From Chondrosia reniformis (Eukaryota > Porifera > Demospongiae > Chondrillida > Chondrillidae), in contig OX359196.1 in the NCBI GenBank assembly GCA_947172415.1, positions 4,404,501-4,468,500 on the forward strand: DNA of 64,000 nt. The letters are read 5' to 3'. Numbering within the stretch: the first letter of the stretch is position 1; each line of letters begins with the position of its first letter. Of this stretch, positions 38,508 to 49,265 are shown piece after piece. Position numbers and translations under genes: made by a program. The notes under the pieces are model-generated. The model saw nothing but the letters and a program-made list of their open reading frames with translations, did no database searches and was not told the origin of the DNA.

Positions 38508-38754
38508 CTAGAGAACAATAAAAAATTTCTACAAAAATAGTGAAGATGTAGGGATGGCACAAAAAGCACAGAAACAAGAAAGGGATGTTACACAGTGAAG
38601 CATTAGCTATACATGAATCCTACAAGCAAGGGTGTTGTATGATTCATGTATATAGCTAATGCTTCACTTTGTAACATCCCTTTCTTGTTTCTGTGCTTTT
38701 TGTGCCATCCCTACATCTTCACTATTTTTGTAGAAAATTTTTATTGTTCTCTAG
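38508..38754. mobile_element. foldback element, about 117-bp arms
   Basis: 38508-38625 and 38640-38754 are reverse complements with very few mismatches, around a loop of about 14 bp. Arms include GATGTAGGGATGGCACAAAA. No coding capacity. It lies about 110 bp upstream of the receptor kinase start codon. Confidence 0.85.
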
Positions 38755-38867
38755 TACATAATACGGCCGCGGGGATTTACCGTCAATGCAGTATAACAAT
38801 GTTAACGGATTTTAGCTGTCAATTATAACAATCATTAAAAGAAGAAGACACCATCGCGAGCTTCCAA

Positions 38868-41800
38868 ATGAGAGGATATTTAAGGTTTAGCGTGTTACTT
38901 TACCTTTGTGGGGTATCTTCTTCACAAGCTAGCAACGGTAAGTGAATATATAAGTTGATAGGTTATGTGGACGTACGGTAAGCTGAATATTCTCCTAATA
39001 TTCTCAACATTCATTTAATATTTTACAACACTGCTACGATATTCTATCCTTCTAGAATGCTACATTAATAACAACTTGCCAGAGAGAGCGATTGACAATA
39101 CACAAATCCAGTCTAATACTTTTGTCATCATTACTAGACCTACCTTTACCTGTTGTGGAGTTATAACTGAGGTAGAGATTATGGGTGGTTGTACTGGAGG
39201 CATGGGAAGACTTTACTTGCAGACTTTGAATCGTGAAGGAGGTCAATATGTAGTTTACGACTCTATTCTTTTAGAAGAAAGTTGTGGAGAACCTAGGACT
39301 AGATTGCGATCATTTCCTGTGAATCTTAAGTTTAAATCTGGTCATCATCTAGGATTCTATGAACCATTTAATGATAACTTTTATCTAGTAGCTCTTCATA
39401 ACATGGGAACTGGTAGACCAAGCGAATTTAAAATAATACCACCGGCAGTGAATAGTATCAGTACTCCACCTAACATTAATGATAGCATCAGTCAATCCAT
39501 CTTTCAAAGTCCTTCTTCTGATCAAGGAACACACATTCCTGTTATTCGATTGAAAGGTAACCAATTTGTATTACTTGTGTGATCGTAGGTTTGTTCATTT
39601 AAGTAACTTGATATTCTGTTTCTCATATATATAGGAATCAGAAACTGCTCCTGTGACAGTTCTTCAGGATGCATGCAGTTGCAGGCTCCTACTATTCCGA
39701 CCACCTCACCCAGTGATAATGGTAGGTTGACACCAACTGTTTCACCTGCACCAACTGTTTCACCTACACCAACCGTTTCACCTACACCAACCGTTTCACC
39801 TACACCAACCGTTTCACCTGCACCAACCGTTTCACCTGCACCAACCGTTTCACCTACACCAACCGTTTCACCTGCACCAACCGTTTCACCTACACCAACC
39901 GTTTCACCTGCACCAACCGTTTCACCTGCACCAACCGTTTCACCTACACCAACTGTTTCACCTACACCAACTGTTTCACCTACACCAGCATTCACACCAC
40001 CACCAACTACAACAGACAGTTTACCTGGTAAGTAAGCTTAATATAGTCAGTCAACAAGTACTTCACTTCTCCTATCCTGTTCCTTGCTACCTGCTATAGC
40101 TGCTTCACCCACACATACACTCACACCAACACCGAAAACAGACATTTTACCTGGTAGGCAAGTGTCCAAGCTAATAATTCTTGTTTAACCACTAACTCTA
40201 TAGTCTAATCCTCTTCTGTTCCCTTGCTCCCTAATAGTTGGTGCAGTGGTAGGTGGAATAGTTGGTTTCTTACTGGTTGTACTAGTGATTGTACTGATAA
40301 CCATTATATTAGTCATGTGTCGGAGACATGCAAACAAAGGTATACAATATACACTTTTCAATAATATAATGATGTTGTATATTATATTTGCAATCTACTA
40401 CCTCTTGCTATAGCCCAAAAAGCTAGTAAGAATGTGTTTCCAGCTGGCAGTAGAGTGTATGCTGAGATTGGCAGTCAACCAAGTCCTTATGTGACTCCAG
40501 TTCCTATTAATACCACCACCCACAGCAATCAATATTACAGTGTACCTGACACTCTTACCAGTTCAAACAGGAGCAATGAGGCCAACCATTATGAGATGGC
40601 CAACTCCCAGGATATGCCTGATGTCATTCCCAACAGACAGGTAGGTGCTGATAATATATATGAGTGTCACATTCCATTGCTCATATCCTTTACATGTTAG
40701 TTGTATTATCTGCATCGTGTAGGCTTCAGAACATATCTACGCTGTTGTACCCAGTAAAGTGAGTTAGCTTGTTAAAGAACGCCCGAGGTTTAGTTCCTCG
40801 GCGATTGTACCTTAAAGGTCATGCTAAGTTGATGACCAGTTATGTTTGAAAGTGAGCTTCTCATGTATAGCTAATCCTTTGTACTACATTTAGAGTGAAA
40901 GAGAGAAAATGAAAGAAAATCTTTACAGTCAAATAGAAGCTGACACTTATTCAACAGTTATAGATGAACCTGTGAGTATACCATTGAGTTAATAGTATAT
41001 ACAGTAGTATTGTAGTACGTAAATAGAAACAAAAAATATTTAATGTTTTTAATTACTAATTACACTAGTTGAAAGTGTACTTTTATATATCACTATGACA
41101 TATACGTACTGTAATTGTTAGCATACTCTAAATCTATTAGTCGTGACTGTACTTTCTTCTAGAAGGTAATAATATTAAATTTGTTTGGCCAATATAGCAT
41201 ATTTTCAAGATGTCATAGTAGCTATTAACTATGCAATTGGCTCTTCCTTCCCTCCAGTTGGCCAGCTACTCAAGTAAAGTCAGTGATGCCTTGTACGCAT
41301 CCTCCTCAGCTGAGTCAGATGTGTACTGGACCCCAAGCAGAAATGAAGATGAGATATACTCTCAGATGGCTCAATGGAAGTTTCACGAGATACAACGCTA
41401 TCGTGTCAGGTGCTCTGAGAAGCTGGGGGAGGGACAGTTTGGAGATGTATACAGAGCTCTTTGGCAGGCTCCCAGTGAGACTGTAGTTGTCGCAGTGAAG
41501 CAGGTGAAAAAAGGTTCACCAGAGAGTGAAAAGGTGAAGCTGCTACAAGAAGCAGCAATATTGGGACAGTTTAAACACAGACATGTGGTCGGACTATTTG
41601 GTGTTGTTACAGTTGGTCAACCAGTGAGTTGGAAGATAATGCACAACTAGAACATGATACTTTTCACATTTTAGATTTGTGCAATGTTGGCTGACTACTA
41701 AGGAATGATTATTTTGTCTTTTTGGTAAACACAATGTACGGTATTTTAATCCAGATTTGTGGATAGCAAATTTTTGTGGAATCATTTCCATTAGCATATT

Positions 41801-44800
41801 TAGAGATAATGAATTTCTGTGGGTTTCCATTGTAGAAAATGATAGTCATGGAACTACTAACAGGAGGTAGCTTGAAGGAGCATCTTGATTTACTGAGAAA
41901 TGAGTAAGTGTATAGAGAGATTTCAAATATGTGGTATGGAGACCTATGTCCAATCCTGTTAAAATCATAAAAATGCTTTACTTATAAGCTTGTAAGTAAA
42001 TTGTTTATTAGACAAATAATGATGTCATATATATTTATAGCAGAACACATACCTATGTAAGTACACTATAAGCACAGTTGAGTAACTGAGGACATTCCTA
42101 TTTAATGGTTTCTGTTTAAGATACAAGCTTCTTCCTCTAAGTTGACTATTTGGGATTCTAAAAAGCATTTCTGAAATAACCTAATCCAATTAGGCAAGGG
42201 TCATTGGATTTGGTATAATAATATCCTGTCTTCAACATAGTCAACAAATATGTCATAATAAATTATGATCATTGTTGTTATATGGGCACACTATAAACTT
42301 TACCTACTTTACTTCCCTACTAGCTCCTCTAGGCTGAGACACAAAGACCTTCCTGTACAGTTTCTTCAGTTCTGTAAGCAAGTTGTAGATGGTCTAGTCT
42401 ATCTTGCCAAAAAGGCATTTGTCCACAGAGATATTGCAGCCAGAAATATCCTCTTGGACAGTGATCTGAACTGCAAGGTATATACATATGTACATATAAG
42501 CATTGCCACAAGGTGCTACACATAAGTGTACATATATATTATATATAGATAATGAAATATCTTCAAGTAAACATTATCATATTATATTGTTTCTGAGTAT
42601 AATCCTATATACCTCCCTTAACTTCCTGGGTCATTTCAAACTGAGTAACCTTGTAACCTCACCTATGTTCAGTAATAGCATGTCAATATACAGTGAACCT
42701 CAAATTGAATAATGAACCAATTTGGACATCCTCCTGTGTGTGTTTTAATGCAAATTTGTATTGTATGCAATGCCTAATTCAGTGGTCAGCATGTATAAGT
42801 AGGAAAGTCAATTTAATTCATACATTGTATTGAGGTGTATGTTCTCATCCCAGAGAGTCCTTAATAGAAGTTTTCACTACACAAATAATTAGAATTTTTG
42901 CTTTTGTATAGATATCTGATTTTGGCATGACCAGAGCCTTGGATGAAGAGTCCTATTATAAGACTAAGGGAGGACAAATACCAGTCAAGTGGACTGCTCC
43001 TGAAGCTGTCTTTTACAAGAAGTACAGTACTGCCAGTGACGTGTGGAGCTATGGAATGTTGATGTACGAGATCTGGTCCGTTGGCCACAAACCTTTTGAG
43101 TTCAAGTCTGCCCAAGAGGTATGATGCAACAAATCACTCACCCAAAATAGTTGTTACTGAAATATGAAATTGATAGACTACACAGTTCCACATAGTTAGC
43201 ATAATTCATATTACATATACACACTCAAATTGAAATATTGCAATTTCATCTTCAAATTCATTCCTTTATGCCAACATTATTATGGTTAATGGAATAAGGA
43301 TTTCTTCTAACTGCGTCGAACTTATCTTTGCAAAGGTTCATCTTTCGACTTTTAGAGCGTCTAGAGACGCAGTTTTTTCGATTCTTCTGCCTGCCAAGTA
43401 GGGAAGATGGTAAACGTAAACTTTTTATTCCATATGTGAAAGGCCTCAGTGAAATGATCTCCAGAACATGCCGGAAGATGAACATCGAAACCATTTTCAC
43501 AAAGCAGAGATCACTGAGGAGTATCCTCTCTAGGCCTAAACAACCCCAGCCTACCATGGATATTAAAGGTGTCGTTTACCAGATTCCCTGTTCTAGTTGC
43601 CCTGCAGTGTACACTGGAGAAACTGGAAGAACACTAAAAGTCAGGATGGCGGAGCACAAACGTGCCGTCAGGATGGGGGATGTGAACAATGGTTTAGCTG
43701 TTCACTCCCTAAAAACTGGTCATCCAATTGAGTGGAGCCAAGCCAGAGTGGTGGAGAGGGAAGAGAACTGGTACAGAAGAAGAATTAAGGAAGCCCTGAA
43801 GATCCAACAATGTCAGGTAAGAATGAACTTAGATCAAGGAATTGTACTAAGAAGTGGTTGGAAACCCTTTTTTATGAATACTCCCTTCACCTCTCCTTCC
43901 TCCGGAAATGATGTAACCGATGACATCACTGATGAGGTAATCGAAAATGGCGGGAAAAGATGCCTATAAATGAAGACACCTTGAAGACCAACACCAGCCA
44001 CTGAAGAAGACCCCCAGGGTCGAAACGTTTGGCAGGCAGAAGAATCGAAAAAACTGCGTCTCTAGACGCTCTAAAAGTCGAAAGATGAACCTTTGCAAAG
44101 ATTATTATGGTTTCAAACTCTCTTCTACTGTATATAGACTGTCCGTATCCTTGACAAAGGTCACTGTCAGCCTCCTCCCCCAGGTTGTCCAAGAGCAGTG
44201 TACAGCATCATGGTTCAGTGTTGGTAAGTGAGCACCTTTTGAAGTAGCCAATCACTGGAGCAATTGCATCCATTCAATTGATGTATATGCATGACTTGAT
44301 GTACAGTGGGAAATCCCTTTTCCAAACAATCATCCAAATACATTGTCTAACTGAAAAACACCTGTCATTATGAAATCGTCACAATTGCTATTATATGAAC
44401 ACCATAGTGTTAGTCAATTAATAGATTTCTCTTACAAAAGAGAGCAATCCATGAATCAGAAACAGACAAAAATCAGTTATTACTTTAGCAAACTGTAACT
44501 GATAACAAACAAGTCACCATATTACATAAGTTGAATTGTAGATTGCTTTAGTTTTAAATTATCAAAATTGCACTTATTCCAACACCCTCTAGATCTGGTC
44601 CGAATGTGTTCTGATAAATGATTTCCTACTGTATATACTGTACCTTCATTTACTAAGTTTAATTCAAGTTCATGTATATGTATATATGTCCCATTTATAA
44701 AGAAGCTACGTATATATATTACATATATACCCCGTTGCCAGGGCAACCGCCTGTGTATATATTTCATAACCGGAATTTAAGAAGCTATATACTGCCATCG

Positions 44801-45371
44801 GCTTCTTAAATTCTGTTATATCCCTGCCCAAATATGGTAAACTAAGACATTTCTTCTTGGGGAGTGGACAATTTTCCTTATATTTATGACAGTTGGAGTA
44901 GTCAGGGCAAGAGCATTCTATGAAGTCGTCAGCATTTAAGCAAAACTAACCAGACGCTAGATGAGCCATCCTGAAAGTCCCACCAAAATAACGATAAGAA
45001 GCGACGGAGTATATATCACTTATACCATGGCGCTGAGGTGTATATGGGTTTTATACGTACTCGCCCTCGGGCACTAACGCGCCCTCGTGACTCATACGTA
45101 TAAAACCCATATACACCTCAGCGCCATGGTATAACTAATACGTACACATATAATATACAATGGTTATGAAGTCATTTATACAAACAGGAATCCCCTACAC
45201 AATGAGAGACCAACGGCAGTTGATATATTTAGTGACTTCTGCAAGTCAGAGAGAACTCTCCTGGCATGGAGTGAAGAAGATAAGCAAGTGTCAGCTGAAG
45301 CTGATGTTCTGGGAGCTCCTCTGATAGAAGGAAGTGAACTATACATGGATCTACAGACATGCTACAAGTAG
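38868..45371 (+). CDS. receptor tyrosine kinase, copy A
   Basis: Fourteen exons sum to 841 residues: 38868-38937, 39056-39556, 39635-40027, 40100-40153, 40238-40339, 40414-40640, 40723-40758, 40894-40971, 41258-41623, 41836-41903, 42324-42477, 42912-43118, 44138-44223, 45188-45371. In order: signal peptide ([20 protein letters not shown]), a Cys-containing ectodomain of unrecognised fold, a Pro/Thr/Ser stalk of PTPTVS repeats, a membrane span ([20 protein letters not shown], about 340-365) followed by CRR, a Tyr-rich juxtamembrane region ([22 protein letters not shown]) and a kinase domain. Kinase motifs: GEGQFG from 544, VAVK 568, HRDIAARN 666, DFG 686, KWTAPE, SDVWSYG. The AARN and KWTAPE forms mark a tyrosine kinase. 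Ligand unknown. Intron 12 hosts a Penelope-like insertion. Confidence 0.9.
39725..39990 (+). repeat. 18-bp coding repeat (PTPTVS / APTVSP)
   Basis: About fourteen in-frame copies of an 18-bp unit (ACACCAACCGTTTCACCT) encode a Pro/Thr/Ser stalk in exon 3 of the receptor kinase. It would be a good target for O-glycosylation. The paralogue at 46732-46800 has about one copy. Confidence 0.95.
43325..44102 (+). mobile_element. Penelope-like element remnant with inverted ends and hammerhead-like core
   Basis: Ends 43325-43396 and 44030-44102 are inverted repeats of about 72 bp with hardly a mismatch (GCGTCTAGAGACGCAGTTTT lies in the left arm). The frame 43402-43969 encodes [33 protein letters not shown] and then [17 protein letters not shown], a complete GIY-YIG endonuclease domain of the Penelope type, with a stop at 43967. 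Downstream, CTGAAGA (44001-44007), a CCC/GGG-type stem, GAAAC (44022-44026) and GTT precede the right arm. The reverse transcriptase is missing. The element sits in intron 12 of the receptor kinase and ends about 35 bp before exon 13. Confidence 0.8.
43402..43969 (+). pseudogene. GIY-YIG endonuclease C-terminal part of a Penelope-like retroelement
   Basis: About 189 codons are open without a stop, but they lack the N-terminal reverse transcriptase that the endonuclease normally follows. The Cys-x-x-Cys pair (CSSC), Tyr-x-Gly (YTGET), Arg in LKVR, EH, and the NW-YRRRIKE helix with Glu match the family. The long open frame suggests a recent insertion or continuing constraint. In established Penelope elements this domain nicks the target DNA for primed reverse transcription. 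Confidence 0.75.
44734..44747. promoter_or_regulatory. X-box-like palindrome
   Basis: GTTGCCAGGGCAAC matches the RFX-factor X-box consensus (GTTGCC, 1-3 bases, GGYAAC). It lies deep in intron 13 of the receptor kinase, where function is unproven. Confidence 0.35.
45020..45134. repeat. perfect 40-bp inverted repeat
   Basis: 45020-45059 and 45095-45134 are exact reverse complements (TTATACCATGGCGCTGAGGT and its complement) around a 35-bp GC-rich loop (CGCCCTCGGGC, GCGCCCTCG). In the last intron of receptor kinase copy A. It looks like a small transposon end-pair or a cruciform-forming sequence. Confidence 0.85.
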
Positions 45372-45875
45372 TAGATGCAGTGACTACTTTTAATTGCAAT
45401 GTAAATTGTAGTTGATTGTGTGATTAATCATGTATTATATTTAAATTAATATATACAAATGTATGGTGTTTATAAAAATATATATGTTATGTATCTAATC
45501 AAGCATTTATAAGAAAACTATAATCTGTGCATGAATGACAAAGTATAATGGTAGTTAGAAAATTATCATTATAAGATAAACTGTCACCTCAATAATCCAC
45601 CAACCCCACTAACACTAAACACTAGGGCCAAACACATCGATCATGATCAAGCCTCAATTTCATATAGTCTATATATATTATAATATGTGACCTTTAATTA
45701 ATTACATTGGTTTGGAATTCGAAGGTATTATATATTTTGGAATTATCGCATGTAATCATAGGTATATGATAACCATAGTGTTTGAAATATGATACTTCAG
45801 TCATGTAATTTCAAGGAGCCATTATGGTTATAATTAGCCTCTAACCGATATATCTTTACAAAGAAACCATAATCA
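45372..45875. other. intergenic between receptor copies A and B
   Basis: AT-rich, no gene. The 15-20 bp before the copy B start (ATCTTTACAAAG) resemble the upstream sequence of copy C, so some promoter sequence was duplicated too. Confidence 0.4.
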
Positions 45876-48078
45876 ATGAGAGGATATTTAAGGTTTAGCG
45901 TGTTACTTTGTCTTTGTGGGGTATCTTCTGCACAAGCTAGCAACGGTAAGTGAATATATAAGTTGATAGGTTATGTGGACGTACGGTAAGCTGAATATTC
46001 TCCTAATATTCTCAACATTCATTTAATATTTTACAACACTGCTACGATATTCTATCCTTCTAGAATGCTACATTAATAACAACTTGCCAGAGAGAGCGAT
46101 TGACAATACACAAATCCAGTCATATACTTTTGTCATCATTACTAGACCTACCTTTACCTGTTGTGGAGTTATAACTGAGGTAGAGATTATGGGTGGTTGT
46201 ACTGGAGGCATGGGAAGACTTTACTTGCAGACTTTGAATCGTGAAGGAGATCAATATGTTGTTTACGACTCTTTTCTTTTAGAAGAAAGTTGTGGAGAAC
46301 CTAGGTTTAGGTTGCGATCATTTCCTGTGAATCTTAAGTTTAAATCTGGTCATCATCTAGGATTCTATGAACTATTTAATGATAACTTTTATCAAGTAGC
46401 TCTTCATAACATGGGAACTGGTAGACCAAGCGAATTTAAAATAATACCACCGGCAGTGAATAGTATCAATACTCCACCTAACATTAATGATAGCTTCAGT
46501 CGATCCAGCTTTCAAAGTCCTTCTTCTGATCAAGGAACACACATTCCTGTTATTCGATTGAAAGGTAACCAATTTGTATTACACTTGTGTGATCGTAGGT
46601 TTGTTCATTTAAGTAACTTGATATTCTGTTTCTCATATATATAGGAATCAGAAACTGTTCCTGTGACAGTTCTTCAGGATGTGTGCAGTTGCAGACTCCT
46701 ACTATTCCGACCACCTCACCCAGTGATAATGGTAGGTTGACACCAACTGTTTCACCTACACTAGCACTTGCTCCAACAGCTACAGCAAACCGTTTACCTG
46801 GTATATAGGCAAGCTTTCAGGTTGTTTGACCACTAACTCTAGTGTAATCCTCTCTCTTCTGTTCCCTTACTCCCTAATAGTTGGTGCTGTGGTAGGTGGA
46901 GTAGTTGGTTGCTTATTATTGATTGTACTAGTGATTGTACTGATAACCATTATATCAGTTCTGTGTCGGAGGCATTTAAGACAAGGTACGTATATTAAAT
47001 ATACATCATTTAGTAGTACCACAAACTCAATCAATTCAATCAATTCATCGTGTAGCTCATCTCCTCAGTAGGAGGTTGCTGTTACATACAGTAAAAATAC
47101 TTTAAAATTTTCAGTTACTATAGGAATATAGACTGTTCTGCATAATAATATATAGGCAAAATCATTAAATGTCGTCTCTCCATCTCTTTCTTGGCCATCC
47201 TCTTGGTCGTTTACCACACACCTCTTCCTCAAACACTCTTCTCACCAACCTCTCCTGAGGCATTTCCTCAATCTTTTTCCTCCACTCCTTCTTCTTCCTA
47301 TCTGCCACTTCTAAAACTGCTTCAACCTCCAGCCTTCTTCTAATGTCTTCATTTGTTAATCTGTCCATTCTGGTCACACCCTCTACTCTCCTAAGGTACC
47401 TCATCTCCATTGCCTGGATCTTACTTCTGTGTCTTCTCTGTAGGGTCCACGTCTCACTCCCATACAGTAGAGTTGGTACAACCATGGCATTGATAACTCT
47501 TAGCTTCGTAGCTTTGCTCAGCTCTTTGCGTTCAATAACTTCACTTCTTAATGCCCCCACCATTCTCGCTGCTGCCCCAATCCTGTTCTCAATCTCATGA
47601 TCGCATGATCCTTCCTCATTAAACATGACCCCCAAATATTTTGCTGTCTGTACTCCTTCCACCTCAACTCCATCCACAACTATGTGACATGTGCCACCTC
47701 CCCTCTGTACTACCAGCACCTTGGTCTTCTCCCAGTTTATCTTCATCTTCCACTTTGTCATTACTTCATTGAGCACTTCAACATTCAGTACCACAAACTA
47801 TGTTGAATATAAAATTAAATTTTTTTATTCAACATAGTTTGTGGTACTACTAAATGATGTATTTTGTCAGGTATACTGTATCTATTTTTATATCAATAGA
47901 AGCTGTCACCAAAGAGACAGAATATGTGGAACATGAGATCAAGAATATCACAATGCAATCAAACCCTTCCTATGATGTCCCCTCTAATATTGTTGCTCCA
48001 GGAATAAATTCTTCTCAAGGTGGATCTCACACTGAAGGTTCAAAGACTGGTCAAGTTACCGAATCTTTGTATATTTAA
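45876..48078 (+). CDS. receptor-like protein without kinase domain, copy B
   Basis: Five exons sum to 336 residues in frame: 45876-45945, 46064-46564, 46645-46800, 46881-46985, 47900-48078. Exons 1-2 and the intron between them are nearly identical to copy A, so the duplication is recent or has been homogenised by gene conversion. The product has the same signal peptide and ectodomain, a stalk with only about one PT repeat, and a membrane span (VGAVVGGVVGCLLLIVLVIV) followed by CRR. The cytoplasmic tail is short (EAVTKETEYVEHEIKNITMQ...) and ends TESLYI. All kinase exons are absent, but a relic of the last one survives at 48372-48451. It could be a decoy or co-receptor for the same ligand. 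Intron 4 contains an 850-bp insertion, and the tail exon depends on that intron being spliced. Confidence 0.75.
47003..47860. mobile_element. inverted-repeat element enclosing a LINE fragment
   Basis: Exact 25-bp terminal repeats (47003-47027 and 47836-47860, with CATCATTTAGTAGTACCACA) bound the insertion. A third partial copy at 47785-47810 forms a hairpin with the right end across AATATAAAATTAAATTTTTT. The interior is mostly the minus-strand LINE relic. Sits in intron 4 of copy B. Confidence 0.65.
47165..47794 (-). pseudogene. LINE reverse transcriptase C-terminal fragment (RTE-like)
   Basis: A 209-codon open frame encodes MKINWEKTKVLVV, then AKYLGVMFNEEG, IENRIGAAARMVGALR, VVPTLLYGSETWTL, MEMRYLRRVEGVTRMDRLTN and GWPRKRWRDDI. 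This is the thumb and C-terminal region of non-LTR reverse transcriptases of the RTE/CR1-like kind that animal genomes often label craniofacial development protein 2-like. The catalytic YADD region and the endonuclease are missing, so it is a 5'-truncated insertion. Confidence 0.85.
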
Positions 48079-49265
48079 ATTGGTCACATGTTAATTATGC
48101 ATGCATGGTACCTGTGCAAGCTACCTTCTGGCTTTGTAGCATACATCATAATTTGATAATTTTTTCTCAAAGTAAACGTCATTTTCTACACATAAAGTCT
48201 TTAAGATTTGTATTGAATATTTCATCTGATCAAATGATCATAATCACCTGATGCTATATAATGTGATGAACTAGCAGGTTGGCTACCAAATTAAATTACA
48301 TAGGTGGAAGAAGGTCTACCAGATGTACTGCATCCATACAAACTCAAAGAATATACAGGCAGCTCACATAGCTAAAGTGGATGTTCTGTGAGCTTCCCTG
48401 ATAGAAGGAAGTGAAGTATACATGGATCTACATGCAGACATGCTAAAAGAAGTAGCCACAATATATTGCATGGTATAAAAAGTGTATATAAACTTATACA
48501 TATGTATGAAACCAAGCTTTAACATGTACAGGATGAGGAGGTATATAAGAAAAATAAAATATATGACACTATTAAATGGACAGCTAAGAAGCTTTAACCG
48601 GGTACCTTGTGTTAACACTTAATACATTAGGATTCTGTTATTGATATGCAAAGATCACCTCTACGATGTACCCCACAATGACACATTACATTGTGATGAT
48701 TTATGTGAAGTATAAATTTAGGAAAAAAATAAAAAAGCTACCCAAGTGTGTATTTGGTGACTCTGTGTAATGAAAGAGAAAAAGAGAGAAAAACGATTAC
48801 TATTAATGTAATTGATCCTGTAAGCTTGATTCTCGCGTCACTACCCTACCAGGCCAGTGAGTATTCGGCAAATACCCTATATACTCTGTAAGTTGCTACG
48901 TTACTCTATATACTCTACATTATGTACAGTATATACATGTATTATAATCAATCGTAAAACTTCTAAATCTTTTTAAAAACTCTTAAAGCTGACGTACCAG
49001 CTTCGAAGCCATTCGGAATGTTGCGAATCGGGATGTAGGTGTATCGCAACGCATTCAGCTATGTAATTAAACTAGGAGCCTTAAGTTATTTAGAAAATGT
49101 AAACAATTTACAGTTATACGTATATACGCAATTTTTTCCCGCTGCCTAGATAGGCATCATAACGCATGTGTATAGGACGGGATATGGATGTGTATACGGA
49201 CCGGAACTGTCAGTTGTAATAATCTTTACAAAGAACAGGACACCGGTACCATCACGAGCTTTCTA
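48079..49265. other. intergenic between receptor copies B and C
   Basis: Apart from the relic kinase exon (48372-48451), no gene is supported. The 50 bp before 49266 resemble the region just upstream of copy A (GACACCGGTACCATCACGAG against GACACCATCGCGAG). Confidence 0.4.
48372..48451 (+). pseudogene. relic of the last kinase exon of the receptor
   Basis: The bases match the end of copy A exon 14: GTGGATGTTCTGTGAGCTTC against GCTGATGTTCTGGGAGCTCC, then GATAGAAGGAAGTGAA and TACATGGATCTACA, up to the final TAG. A G-to-T change makes an internal TGA. It lies about 300 bp after copy B's stop and shows that copy B arose from a full-length kinase gene by loss of the kinase exons. Confidence 0.8.

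Noticed and set aside
39522-39995. Minus-strand frame encoding [12 protein letters not shown] repeats
   Set aside because: It is the antisense shadow of the PTPTVS coding repeat of the receptor kinase.
47343-47600. Plus-strand frame with membrane-like composition
   Set aside because: Antisense of the LINE reverse transcriptase fragment, which has clear family motifs.
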